This document shows positions 33,886 through 44,218 of a stretch of DNA of 64,000 nt, one piece after another. Position numbers and translations under genes: made by a program. The number at the start of each line of letters is the position of its first letter. Positions within the stretch are counted from its first letter, which is position 1. Under the pieces are notes generated by a model. That model was not told the origin of the DNA. It did no database searches and was given only the letters and a program-made list of their open reading frames with translations. Origin of the DNA: Symbiodinium microadriaticum (Eukaryota > Sar > Dinophyceae > Suessiales > Symbiodiniaceae); contig LSRX01000343.1 in assembly GCA_001939145.1 (NCBI GenBank), forward strand, positions 290,457 through 354,456. Direction: 5' to 3'.

Positions 33886-33982
33886 GTTGATGATATAAAT
33901 CCTGCAGTACCTTAAGGACCCGAAAGTATGGGAATTATGGTATATTCCTTATTATGGGTAATGCAGGATATTTATCATCAAC
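33886..33982. mobile_element. MITE-like hairpin, family H copy 2
   Basis: 97 bases, ends GTTGATGATATAAATCCTGCA and complement, 30 kb from copy 1 at 3228. The loop (GGGAATTATGGTATAT) is also shared. Confidence 0.8.
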
Positions 33983-34089
33983 CGTAGTATACCCTTATGG
34001 TCCGTATATAATCATTGCATGCTATAAATATGACCCCAGCTAGAATTATATTATCATTATCGAGACGCCTACATAAAGTGCAGCCGGCA

Positions 34090-34169
34090 GTGCTCTCTCC
34101 CAGCCATCCTCCAACGTCCACGTTTCCGTCTGGGACCAGGAGTAATTTATCCCCCAAGCGCTGCTTGAA
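34090..34169 (-). CDS. Candidate internal exon
   Basis: The minus frame reads FKQRLGDKLLLVPDGNVDVG then GWLGES. Protein-like; boundaries unresolved; family unknown. Confidence 0.3.
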
Positions 34170-34758
34170 ACGGCTTCTACAAGGGACTAAGGGCAATATC
34201 GCCTTGAGGCATCTAGTTCCCCCCATTGTAGTCATTAGGGCCCCTATACCAAAAGTCAACAAGCTTTTGAAACCCGACTCAAATCAGTCAGGCCCGAGTA
34301 ATTATGTTCGGGGGGCTTTAGGGTTTCGGGCTTCGACGGCAGCGCAGTTGTTGAGACTGTGATCCCTCAGGGCATAGCAGCTAAATTCAAATTCCAACAA
34401 TAACAACAGTGATAAAACCATAGTCACTGTCATAGCCAAGCATTGTAAGTATAAGGTTTATAGTGAGTTATATGTCATCAGTGTTTATAGGGGTGTGCAC
34501 AAGCCTGAATAAGGTTTAGGGCGGGGTTAGATTACATGATACTATAGCAAGAAGCGGAATTACATTACTGAGCATTCAACCCTCGGGCTTTCAAGCACAG
34601 TGAAGCTTTGTGTGCTCCAACTGAGAATCCGACCCTCACTTCATTAGCTTTGTGGGCTTCGCGTTTTCTGTTGCGGTTTCACCACCTGCTTTTGGAATTC
34701 GGGGTTCAATCACAAAGGGATTAGGTTTCAGATTACAGTGCACCTCTCGGGGATATCC

Positions 34759-34995
34759 ATGTCTGGTCACTGTCGTGCGTGTGCAAGGGCCCGTGAACGC
34801 TACCTGGAGCTGAAATTTTTTGGTGAATGTAGTGACAAAGCTAGCGCGTGAGTCGCCCTGGTCTGCGTCCTCTCTGTCGTGATCATGGTTCTTTCTGTTT
34901 TTGTCGATGTTCGTGACGGTGGTGGATGTATTGCTGATGCAGATAACTTGTGATGACGATGGCCATGGGTGATGACGATGACTATGATGATTACC

Positions 34996-35043
<48 letters not shown>

Positions 35044-35348
35044 GCCATGATCATGATGATGGTCATGATCCTGATGATGTCATGGTGATGATGATGGTGA
35101 TGATGATGGTGATGATGATGATGGTGATGTGATGTGATGTGATGTGATGTGATGTGATGTGAAGTGATGTGATGTGATCGTGATATGATGATGATGATGA
35201 TGATGATGACGATGATGCTGAAGGCGACGGTGACAAAGTGCACCTTGATGATGCTGTCGGAGGTGCTGACGATGACGAGGATGAGTATGAGGAGGAGGAG
35301 GAGGAGGAGGAGGAGGATTTGGAGCTGAAGAAGGGTCATTGCACATGA
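34759..35348 (+). CDS. Candidate gene with acidic (Asp/Glu) tail
   Basis: An exon 34759-34847 with a strong GTGAGT donor reads MSGHCRACARARERYLELKF then FGECSDKAS. A second frame ending in TGA at 35348 reads AEGDGDKVHLDDAVGGADDD, EDEYEEEEEEE and LELKKGHCT. The GAT microsatellite between them reads as poly-Asp in that frame. Phase between the two parts is not resolved. Acidic tails are typical of chromatin and nucleic-acid-associated proteins, but that is only a guess here. Confidence 0.35.
34976..35216. repeat. GAT and GATGT repeat
   Basis: GAT triplets, then GATGT pentamers (eight copies), then GAT triplets again. Confidence 0.95.
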
Positions 35349-35599
35349 CCGAAGTGGTCCACGAGCTGGCTACGTCCGATCCCCAAAATCAGCGCACGCT
35401 ACAAGGCTCCAAAGTCACTCTTCGTTCAGCCGGCGGCAGGGGTGCTGCCTGGGTGACCAACGTGCTGCTGCCGACGTCGGTGACCTGCTCGAGTCTACTA
35501 TGAAAGTGCACTGAGTATGCTCACCCAAACTTACTTCACCAATAAGCCAGCAAAATCAAAGGTTACACCTTCAGATTGCTACTAATTGTATAAGAACCC

Positions 35600-35777
35600 A
35601 AAAAGTTTAAAGGTTGGGTGTTGGATACCTAAGCAAAAATGTCCAGAACATCGATCCAAATGCCCAAACCTGCAATTGGATTACTCTGCAGGCTACATTC
35701 AGGAGTTTATGAGGCTAATCGGGGTCAGAGGAGCTGACATGTCCCACTCTGATAGGCATATATCCTGCCTTAACTGA
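35600..35777 (+). CDS. Candidate open frame
   Basis: The frame reads CWIPKQKCPEHRSKCPNLQL and IQEFMRLIGVRGADMSHSD before TGA. Protein-like, unlinked. Confidence 0.25.
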
Positions 35778-35879
35778 GGACTGCTTTTAGGGTGAGGGTC
35801 TTACAGGGTCTAGGTTTCAGGTCCAGGGTCCAGGCGCTTTAGGGTTTACGCAGTATGCAGGTTACCCAAACCATCGCGC

Positions 35880-35968
35880 AACATTAAGCAGCGGGGCTCC
35901 TCGGACCTCTGGGTTTCAGGGGTCAACCCGTAGCCCTGGAGCATCTGAAGCGGAAAGAAGCCAAACCT
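35880..35968 (-). CDS. Candidate internal exon
   Basis: After AAG the minus frame reads FGFFPLQMLQGYGLTPETQR then SEEPRCLMLRDG. Good codon bias; family unknown. Confidence 0.35.
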
Positions 35969-36360
35969 TGCAGCCGCAGCTTGCAATGCCAAGCCGAGAT
36001 AGGGGACACCTCGCCCCAGTCCACTAAGTAACCCGTCGGCACCCCAGCCCGACAAATATCAACCAAAAATCCCAAACCTAAATCCCCGTAAAACCCCAAG
36101 CCCAAATCTCAAGCCCGAAATCCCCGCAAAACCATCTCCCCAAAATCCCAAGCCCAAAACCTAAGAAAAACACCTTCCTCCACAAATCCCCGTTATTCCT
36201 CAACCCAAACCCCTAAACCCTAAACCCAAGAATAACAGTAAGCCTTAAACTGGGGCGAGGTGTCTCTAATGAAATTTAATATTATATTACAATAATATTA
36301 AACTACATTTTATGAATGCATAATAGCATAAGCCCTAGGGTTTAGGGTTTAGGGCACTAG

Positions 36361-36447
36361 ACTGGAACCCGGAAGTTCGGGAAGCTGTGGGCTCCGGCGG
36401 TGAAGGAGACCTGCTGGGTGAGACCGAAGCGGGCGTACCTGGAGAAG
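36361..36447 (+). CDS. Candidate 29-codon exon
   Basis: Exactly bounded by an AG acceptor and a GTGGAG donor, in frame: TGTRKFGKLWAPAVKETCWV then RPKRAYLEK. Basic and aromatic-rich. No linked neighbour; family unknown. Confidence 0.4.
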
Positions 36448-37182
36448 GTGGAGGCTTTGGGACTTCTCTGGGGGTCTTGCTTCCCTTAGCATTCAGAGTC
36501 TTTAGGGTTCAGGGTTTAAGGGTTTAGGGTTAGTTGCTTCTCTTGGCATGTAGAGGCTTTAGGGTTTAGGGCTTGAAAGGTTTAGGGCTAAACCCTACAA
36601 ACCCAAAACGGTCCTGAACCCTAAACCCTTCGGAGTCGCTCGTGTTTGACTGTACAGCAGGGCTTAATGCTGGCAAAGGGCTCTTGCAGCCTGCTGCCTC
36701 CAAGGGGAGGATCATCTCAGAATTCTAGGGTTTTCTGGGAATGTCTCCATTTACTCCCTGTAGAACTGTATGTAGGCCCTAAAGCCCCAAAACCCGTTCG
36801 AATCAGTAAGTAAGGCCTTTACGGCACTACGAACCTCGAACCCGAACGCGAACGAAAAGGCCTTGCGCCGCTTCGCACATACTTTATAGGTTTCAGGGTT
36901 ATAGTTGTAGTATTTTCAGGGATCAAGAGGGTTTCTAGGGGCATCGGCCGTGGGGTCTAGGGTTCGGGGTTCCAGGGCCTAGGGGGCTAGAGGGTTTTCG
37001 CTCTGTTGAGTTTGGGCATCTCTCACAGAACCCTAAACCCTAATCCCCTGAACCCTCGACCCAAAACCCTAAACCCCGAGGAGTTCAAGAAACTTGCATC
37101 TCGCGTCCGATGCGCGCACCCACCGAGTAGCACCCCCAGCTTCAGCTGCAGTGGCTGGTCCTCCAAAAGGGGGATCTTGAGG

Positions 37183-37306
37183 TGGGTAGTTCTCTAAATG
37201 AGGGTCCCTTTTTAGGACCCTAATATAGTATACAGCACCCTTGTAAAAGGGGCCCTAAAAAGGCACAAGGGACCCTAAATTGCACCCTAATTTGGGGAAC
37301 TACCCA
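37183..37306. mobile_element. MITE-like hairpin, family D copy 1
   Basis: Ends TGGGTAGTTCTCTAAATGAGG and complement CCTAATTTGGGGAACTACCCA; inner GGGTCCCTTTTTAGGACCC. 124 bases. Confidence 0.8.
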
Positions 37307-37750
37307 GGTTATACTTTGAAAGTTAGGCCAACATTGCAGGGAACTAGGTAGTGCCTAAACCTAAACCATAAGCCCTAATCCCCAGATCGTATGATTTCCA
37401 TGCTATGGCAAGTTATGAAGACTCAGGTTCGTTAAGTTATGCTTTCCATACTATGGTAACTTTCAAAAACAGGAAGTTAGTCCTTGGTCGCCAGGAACAC
37501 CTTCTTCCGACCTGAACAGCAGAAAAGGAGTTGCGGGATCTTGAGATTCAGTGTCGTAGGATTTAGGGTCCAGGCCTTTGGAGATTTGGCAAAGGGCTTT
37601 AGGGCTTTGGAGTTGTTGGTTCGGGGGTTTTAAGGTATCAGGTTTTCGGGTTATTCGGGATATTCGATTAAGGGCTTGGTGGTCAAGGTTGCGGCAGAAC
37701 ATTTCAAACATAGAACAGTCTCTGCCAGATTGAAAATATAGTGCGGTAGT

Positions 37751-38139
37751 GTGACATCGAAAGCTTCACTCATGCAGAGGGTGCTCTTCCAGAGCATAGG
37801 AATCAAGGTGCAAGAGCGGAAGACTAACAAAGAGAAAAACAAAACGTGTTGTATGATCATCTGGAAAAGCATGGACAACCATGCTCAACTGATGGCGCAG
37901 CTGGAATCTGCCGGAGACTCGACGATCAACCACCTCACCCCACTGCTGACTATAGCTTGAGCTTCCGAAAGGATGCAGTTGAACTAGACTCAAGCATGCT
38001 ATTGTCAGAACTGAAACTGTTCCATGTTATCATACCAGCGGAGCTTCTTTGTGCAAGGTCCAGGTGTACCGCCTCGGAGCTCAAACGTTTGCAAGCTAGG
38101 GAAGGTTCAGGGTTTAGGGATGCCGTGGTTTTCTTGTAG
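37751..38139 (+). CDS. Candidate coding block, frames ambiguous
   Basis: Unique, non-repetitive sequence with two overlapping plus-strand frames. One has an ATG and ends in TGA at 37960 (MTSKASLMQRVLFQSIGIKV). The other ends at 38139 (LLSELKLFHVIIPAELLCAR). Splicing between them is likely but not resolved. Confidence 0.25.
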
Positions 38140-39163
38140 GCATCCAGCGCTTTTCGCGACAGTTTCATTTGGGCTCGGGCCGTCGTGCATGTCCGTGAGG
38201 AACACCGTGCTACGAATCAGAAGCCGGCCGTCCTGACAGCAACTGAACTCGATCTGCAAAGCTGCTCATGCTTCCAACGCACGTGCCAAACGGAACAGCA
38301 AGTTCAAACTCTGAACTGCCCGACGTTTTGCTCCCATAAGCCGGTAAACCATCTCCGGATGAGAGCTGAGAGGTGTGTCCCTCAAACAAGCACTATGCCA
38401 CTATGCGCAGGGGCTCGCACCCATATCTCTTTCGGCCAAACCCAGTTTGTGCAATCCTCAACTTCAGGAAGCACGACTCGGCAAAATTGTGGGTTCGGAT
38501 TGGGACCGAATCTACAGCCTCCACTAACCTCCACTAATCACTAATTCAAACTCCGAACATGCGTCACTCCCTTGTTTTGTGACAGACCTAACACAATGAA
38601 CTTCATCCGAAGCATCTTCAAGAAATTTAAACTATGGGCGCCACTGACTGAACCAGCTCAGCTGAACTCTACCCTATAACGCAACATGAACTCTGACAAT
38701 AAAAACCAACACCTCCTAGCTTCTGAGGGTCTGCAAGCCCAGCAACGAAAAATCCTCTACCCGCAGCACCCGACATGCTAAGCCCTCAGGTGGCTTTCCT
38801 TGATGGGCCCGCCGAGGGAAGAAGAACCCCCAGAGGGGTCGGATAGGTCAAGCGGAAGTGCCACGGTGCCTCGGAGATTTTGTTGGCATGTGCTAGGGTA
38901 TACGTACCTGATCATCCCATACAATGCAGTAGGTGTTAAGAGACGACGAAGACATGCCTTGACGAAGTGTCTTTATCTTTATGAACGCAGTGAAATCACG
39001 TACAAATATACAGTGCAGTGCAATGCAATGTAAAGCAATGCCATGCAATGCAATGCTCTGCAATCCACTGCACAACAGTGCACTACTGTACCGTAGTACA
39101 AAATAAGTACCCAAGGGACCATACTGCAAGCTAAACCCCTTTTGGCGCCTGGCTAGGGGACCC

Positions 39164-39517
39164 CTAATTCGAGAAACCTCCCTCAGTGGGTTGTGCTTTT
39201 GGGGCATTCGGCATGCATGGGCTCCGGAAGGCTTCATTGGCGCACTTCAGTTCCATCGGCTCGCAAAGCCGCGTCGTCTTGGCAATTGGCTTTCTCCCTC
39301 CCTCCGGTCCGAGCTCGCTCTTTCCCTCTTTTCCTTTCTTCACCTCTCTCGTGAGCTCTTTCTTGATCCTTGTCGCCTCTTTCTCTCTACGGCAAAAACC
39401 TTCTTTCTTCTTCCCCTTCTGCACACAAGCTGAGTCCCCCACCCATGGAAAAGCAGGAGGCCGTCTGCACAGCAGCCTACCGAGAGAGTTTCTTTGGATT
39501 TGGGGCGTGGCAGCCAA
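39164..39517 (-). CDS. Candidate Lys/Glu-rich open frame
   Basis: A 117-codon minus-strand frame with charged helical text (EKEATRIKKELTREVKKGKE) and LCEPMELKCANEAFRSPCMP. The complementary plus frame is a Ser/Phe-rich shadow. May be one exon or chance. Confidence 0.3.
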   Translation of the reverse strand: MAATPQIQRNSLGRLLCRRPPAFPWVGDSACVQKGKKKEGFCRREKEATRIKKELTREVKKGKEGKSELGPEGGRKPIAKTTRLCEPMELKCANEAFRSPCMPNAPKAQPTEGGFSN

Positions 39518-39747
39518 GGATAGGAGTAAAACTTGAGGTGCGCGGCTGGTGCAACAAGCAGCAGTAGTGGTAGCAGTGGTACCGTACTGCTTTTATTGCC
39601 ATTATTGTTTGCATTGCTACTGACAAATATATTATGAGTGCCTCTATTTTGCTAAAAGGATGCATATCACCGTCATTACTGCCAATACAGCTACAGTTGC
39701 TATTGATATTAGTATTGTTATAGTTCTCGTTCTTACTATTTGGAGTC

Positions 39748-39795
39748 GTGGTGGTGGTGGTGGTGGTGGTGGTGGTGGTGGTGGTAGTAGCCGTC

Positions 39796-39840
<45 letters not shown>

Positions 39841-39902
39841 ACAGTAGTAGTAACAGTAGTAGTAACAGTAGTAGTAACAGTAGTAGTAACAGTAGTAGTA
39901 AC

Positions 39903-39963
<61 letters not shown>

Positions 39964-39968
39964 CGTCG
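39748..39968. repeat. GGT and AGT microsatellite with a 15-base higher-order unit
   Basis: GGT run, then AGT run. Between 39840 and 39907 an AAC triplet interrupts every fifth triplet, giving a regular AACAGTAGTAGT-type pattern, then pure AGT. Confidence 0.95.
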
Positions 39969-40653
39969 TAGTAGCAGGAGGAATAGTAGTGGTAGCCGAC
40001 ATAGTGGTAGTGGTAGTGGTAGTAGGGAGACCACGAGCAGTACCAGGAACGAAAGCAAGCCTCATCATGCATGAGTAGGAGGAGGTAATGGTCGTGGTGG
40101 CGGTGGCGGTGGTGGCGGTGACAGTGGTGGTGGCGGGTAGGAGGAGGAGGAGGAGGAGGAGGAGGAAGAGCAAGGGGGTGATAATCTGGTGGTGGCGGTG
40201 GAAGTGGTGGTGCTGGCGTAGTGATGGTGCTGACCGGTGCCGGTGCTGTTGTCGGTTGTCTAAAGTCGAAATTGCAGAAGCAGGAGAAGTAGCAGACGCT
40301 ACGAGACCCTAGGCCCTAAACTGTCGCCCCTAAATGCCCCGAACTTCCATGGCATACTTTCGGCCTCACGTCTCCAATGCTTTCTACTGGCGAGGCACCT
40401 CGACAGAACCCTCATATCAACTCTTATGGAACTCCAGCCCTTAAAGGATCCAAACCCTAAACCCTAAACCCTCATATCAACTCTTATGGAAAAGGGATCG
40501 AAGCCCTAAACCCTAAACCCTCATGTCAACTCTTATGGAACTTCTAAGCCTTAAAGGATCTTTTTAGAGGCACCTCATCCTGGGTCCCCAGCTCCTCCTC
40601 ACCGGTCTTGCCCTGCGGCCGGCTGGATCTTCGTGAGATTCTTTTGGGCTTCA

Positions 40654-40762
40654 TGGGGGCAGTTCTCTAAATTAGGGTCCCTTTTTGGGGGGTCCTTTTT
40701 ATAAGGTGCCGCACTATCTTTGGGACCCCAAAAAGGGGGCCCTGATTTGGAGAACTGCCCAT
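40654..40762. mobile_element. MITE-like hairpin, family D copy 2
   Basis: Ends TGGGGGCAGTTCTCTAAATT and complement GATTTGGAGAACTGCCCATG; core GGTCCTTTTTATAAGGTGCC. 109 bases. Confidence 0.85.
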
Positions 40763-40763
40763 G

Positions 40764-40880
40764 CAGGGGCCGTGATAGTCAGAAGAATCGGAATTGAATG
40801 GAGATGCGAAATAGTTTGTAGTATCACTGAGCCAGGAATAGAAGGGGATACTATTTCTAATCTTTCGGCCCCTCCTACAT
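40764..40880. mobile_element. Family E-like element abutting a family D copy
   Basis: Ends GCAGGGGCCGTGATAGTCAG and TTTCGGCCCCTCCTACAT; inner part unlike other copies. It begins right where the family D element ends. Confidence 0.5.
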
Positions 40881-41269
40881 AGGGTTTTGAAGGCTTAGGT
40901 TTGGCTTGGGCACACAGCCTAAGCTGCAACGTTTAAGGTCCGTCGGAGGTTCCGCTTACGAGAGTCCCTGCTCTGACTGATCCTACTTTTCGGGTCTGCA
41001 ACAGGGTCTCTCGTCTTCTGAAAGTCGTATCTGCGTCGAGGGGGGGTTAGACATGCAGCACCAGGTCTACAAGGGCAGGGCTTCGCGTGACAGCTACCAT
41101 AGATAGAGCTTCAGCACGGTGACCAAAACCGCTAAGCCCTAAAACCTAAACACCCTATAAGCCCTACGACCTACATCATATAATCCCTAACACCTGCAAT
41201 CTACAGACCCTCAGACTTTCTGCCATTGGCTTCGCCCAGAAACTCAACCTCAAACCCCTGAAACACCGA

Positions 41270-41425
41270 AAACACCCAAACTCACTCATCCCAATAAGCC
41301 CCGAAGCCCCAAAGCCCCAAAGGCCCTAAACCCCGAAGCCCCTAAGCCCCTTTTAAACCCCTAAGCCCCTGGCCCTAAACCCCGAAGCCCCTAAACCCCG
41401 AAGCCCCTAAGCACCTAAACCCTAT
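41270..41425. repeat. Interstitial CCCTAAA/CCCCGAAG array
   Basis: CCCCTAAA and CCCCGAAGC variants alternate. Confidence 0.8.
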
Positions 41426-41739
41426 AACTTGAGGCTCAGAGTTGAGGGGCCCAGGGTTTGCTGTAGGGCTTAGGGTTTAAGGACCCAAAAAGGGCAGCCC
41501 AATACCCCAAAACCTAAATCCCCACGTCATAAGGATAGCTCTCACACCCCAAAGCCCTCAACCCCATCACCCTGAACCTTAAGCCGAAAAACCCTACAGC
41601 CCTAAACCCTAAACCCTAAGCCCTACAGCCCTACAGCTCAGCTTTTCGCCGCAGAAACTCTGATGATCGGCGACGGACGCTCAAACGACGGGCTTGCGGA
41701 AGTTGAGCCCGGCCTCGATTCACTCGAATTCCGCCTTTT

Positions 41740-41865
41740 GGGTTTTAGGGTTTTGGGCTTTAGGGTTTAGGGTTTGTAGGGTTTAGGGTTTAGGGTTTAG
41801 GGTTTAGGGTGTGGGGCTTAGGGTTTAGAGTTTTGGGTTTTTAGGGTTTCGGGCTTAAGTTTTTT
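41740..41865. repeat. Interstitial TTTAGGG-type array
   Basis: Clean TTTAGGG units in the middle and degenerate edges. Lies downstream of the enolase stop. Confidence 0.9.
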
Positions 41866-42455
41866 GCTCGTGTCGAAGTGCAATACCCCCCTTTCACTCC
41901 GGCGTGTGTTGAGACTCACTCCAGATGGGAGTGTGCACATGGGAGGAGTCAACCATTTCAGCACCTCCAAAAGCTTATGTTTAGGGGTTCGGGTTTTGGG
42001 GTTTGGGGTTACATAGGCGGGGTTTAGGATTTAGTGTTCAGGGTTTGGGGTACCTCAAGGTTCGGATGAAGTGTGGAGTCCAAACTCGGGCGGTGTATAG
42101 GGGCTAGCAGCGTTTCAAGGGTTCTTGGAGCATTATGTGGTTGCAGTGTCTGGGTAAACGCTCATAGCCATTACCACAACGAGTCTTTGCGGTGCTGGAA
42201 GTAGCATCGTGAGGACTGGCGATACCACGATCATGTTTAGGATGGATGATGATGATAATGGTCAGCATCGTCGTCATCACCAACATCGTCATCCTAATCA
42301 TGCTCATCCTCATCCGCATCCTCATGCACATCCTCATCCTCCTAATAATCCTTCTTCACCATAACCGTCGCCATCTTCATCAATACTTATGTCAGCATCA
42401 GCTATGCCCAAAGCAGTCCTATTGCCAGTGTTCTGCCTCAAGTTCTGCCTACATC

Positions 42456-42579
42456 CTACGGGTTGAGAAGACTAACTGCCGAGAGGTCACGGATCTCACC
42501 ACGAGCTGGGGCCCAAACGTAGACTGCACGGTCTCCAAGCTCCTCCTCTATCCGCATCAGCTGATTTAATTTCGCGGTC
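42456..42579 (-). CDS. ENO: Enolase last exon
   Basis: [20 protein letters not shown], then a longer tail ([20 protein letters not shown]) and TAG. Confidence 0.93.
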
Positions 42580-43724
42580 CTGACCAAATTGAGCAGTCCG
42601 GGTAGTTATGGGGACATGGACACTAAAGTAGTCGTGGGCAAAGAACCCGTATCAAACTCTTACAGAACCCAGCCTTACAAGGGATTATCTGTTCTTTCGG
42701 CTGCTTCCGATGACTCGAAGTGCTCTGGATTGTACTAATGTACTACAGGGCAAGGAATGACAAAGCGCACCGCCTGGTAGTACACAAACGCACATATTAA
42801 AAGCTGCGAAGCCAACACTGCCCTCTGCCTTGAGCTCGAGACCCTAGAGCAAGGGAAAAAGATGTCCAAACAGACTGACGCAGGACTTACTAGTACCAGG
42901 GTGATGAAGATTTGCTGCTGCTCCTCAGTATGATAGCAGAGATGGTGCTGTTCATGGTTCCTGTGGTGATGGTGCTGGGGATGATGGTAACAACGGTAAC
43001 AATGACCAAGTAATTGCCACGGACGACCGCACTGCGCTGTTCACACTCATGTTCAATGGCCATGATGGCTTCGACAAGATCAACGCAAGGCATGCTCTTG
43101 ACGCTCCAATGTCGCGCTTCCCATTTCAAACAGCCTCATCGTCGTCGCCGTCATCGTTCTCATTCTCGTCCTAATCCCATCCTATTATCTTCCTTTCTTC
43201 ATCACCAACATCTGCATATCTGCATGCCGATCCTGATACTCCTCGGCCTGGTCATGGTCTTCAAGCAAGGCTCGCTTATACCAAGCACCCTACTACCTAG
43301 GATCTGTGCTGGGCTCCCATATTGAGGTTTCATAATATCTCATTGTAGCCCTTGTATAGTTAGTAAACGAATAGCAAGCAACCCAGCACAAACCATTGAG
43401 GGCACTCTAGTATCACATACTCCCACAGCCCTGCTCTACTTATTCCCGCCAACCACTAGTAGCCACCAGAAGCAGCGACAATGGGGCAGGTTGCAATAGT
43501 TTATGCGGCGGCACTCTAGACTCTAAACCCCAAACCTGTAGGACCTGCTGGCAACAAAAACGCCGCTTCCGCGCCTCTCCGAGCGGCACGGGGCACCCGT
43601 TTTGATCTGCCCCGATCGCAAACCAACTGAGAGGTCAGCGATGAAGACCTGTTCTTGATTTGTACATTCTGAGTGCAGTGTACATTACATGTGTGCATGC
43701 ATAAAAAATAGATACATAGATATA

Positions 43725-43756
<32 letters not shown>

Positions 43757-44186
43757 CATATATATATATATATGTTTTTCGATTGATTGTGTCTGTGCGT
43801 ATATACATATATATATATATACACACACACACACTTCTGTGTTTGTGTGTGTGTGCTGTGCGTGCGTGCTTGTGCGGGTGTGCAGGTGCACGTGTGCAGG
43901 TGAGTGTGAGTGAGTGAGTGAGTGCGTGAGCGAGTGAGTGAGTGGGTGAGTGAGTGAGCGAGGGAGTGAGAGAGTGAGCGAGGGAGTCAGTGTGAGTCAG
44001 TGAGTGAGTGAGTGAGTGAGTGAGTGAGGGAGCGTGAGACACTTGGCTTTTACTGTTTAGCAGTAGCATATGCTCCTAATCTTGTTGCGCCGAATACAAC
44101 TACGGGTAACGAAGAATAGAATTAGAAACGAAAAAGCGAATTGCCAAATGCATGCATATATACATGCGTGCACACACATACATACA

Positions 44187-44218
<32 letters not shown>

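Noticed and set aside
37081..37161. Candidate exon
   Set aside because: Both strands look coding (EFKKLASRVRCAHPP on plus; PLLEDQPLQLKLGVLLGG on minus) with acceptable splice sites, and no neighbour resolves the strand.
43021..43140. Acyl-carrier-like or other exon in the last enolase intron
   Set aside because: Both strands read as protein ([13 protein letters not shown] on minus; [15 protein letters not shown] on plus) and neither has a linked neighbour.
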